Assembly: GCA_013817115.1 (NCBI GenBank)
Contig: JACDDG010000171.1
Location: forward strand, 1-5,815
Length of the DNA stretch: 5,815 nucleotides
Direction: 5' to 3'
DNA from: Parachlamydiaceae bacterium
GTDB lineage: Bacteria > Chlamydiota > Chlamydiia > Chlamydiales > Parachlamydiaceae
In this document: piece after piece, positions 5,807-5,815 of the stretch
Numbering within the stretch: position 1 is the first letter of the stretch
How the letters are laid out: each line of letters starts with the position of its first letter
The notes under the pieces: generated by a model
Database searches by the model: none
Told to the model about the DNA's origin: nothing
What the model saw: only the letters and a program-made list of their open reading frames with translations
Program-made: the position numbers and the translations under genes

Positions 5807-5815
5807 TTATAATAT

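Larger units (their letters stand above)
5472..5815. other. Spacer upstream of putA
   Basis: This AT-rich stretch holds the weak putA promoter candidate and the gene remnant at 5669-5806. It also has a short palindrome CCAAA-T-TTTGG (5744-5754), too small to interpret. No RNA gene or complete coding sequence is evident. Confidence 0.5.

Overview
The window is AT-rich and centres on one large minus-strand gene (1806-5429) for a bifunctional proline-catabolic enzyme, PutA. The enzyme lacks the N-terminal DNA-binding domain and carries the C-terminal extension of 'type B' PutAs. The rest is a truncated AtuA/DUF1446 gene, a lone TPR-like hypothetical gene, gene fragments at both edges and repeat-rich spacers. 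Host-associated bacteria such as the amoeba-associated Chlamydiae (Parachlamydia/Protochlamydia type) would fit this mix. That is an impression from composition, short decayed genes and protein style; nothing in the window proves it.

Layout. At 1-42 (minus) are the first 14 codons of a gene that leaves the window, behind a strong Shine-Dalgarno. At 43-231 is a spacer with three short hairpins in a row (61-118). Its whole length is also open in the frame joining the two flanking genes. At 232-690 (minus) is a 152-residue protein that matches only the N-terminal third of AtuA-family proteins and then stops. It has its own ribosome binding site and a plausible promoter, whose -10 region is covered by a perfect 9+9 bp inverted repeat. 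At 691-1018 there is no gene, but there are several dyads. At 1019-1543 (plus) is a small helical, TPR-like protein of unknown role. At 1544-1805 is a spacer with a possible transposon-end remnant and two overlapping open frames that cannot be assigned. At 1806-5429 (minus) is putA. At 5430-5815 are the putA leader, with a hairpin right in front of its ribosome binding site, and a probable 3' end of another minus-strand gene.

Functionally, putA is the only gene with a clear role: it oxidises proline through P5C to glutamate, feeding electrons to quinones and making NADH. It appears to be transcribed alone. The AtuA-like fragment and the edge gene probably once formed an acyl-CoA (branched-chain or terpenoid-type) metabolism operon, now damaged. 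No tRNA, rRNA, CRISPR array or complete mobile element is visible. The most notable unexplained signals are the 28-bp dyad over the AtuA promoter, the hairpin cluster at 61-118 and the hairpin abutting the putA ribosome binding site.
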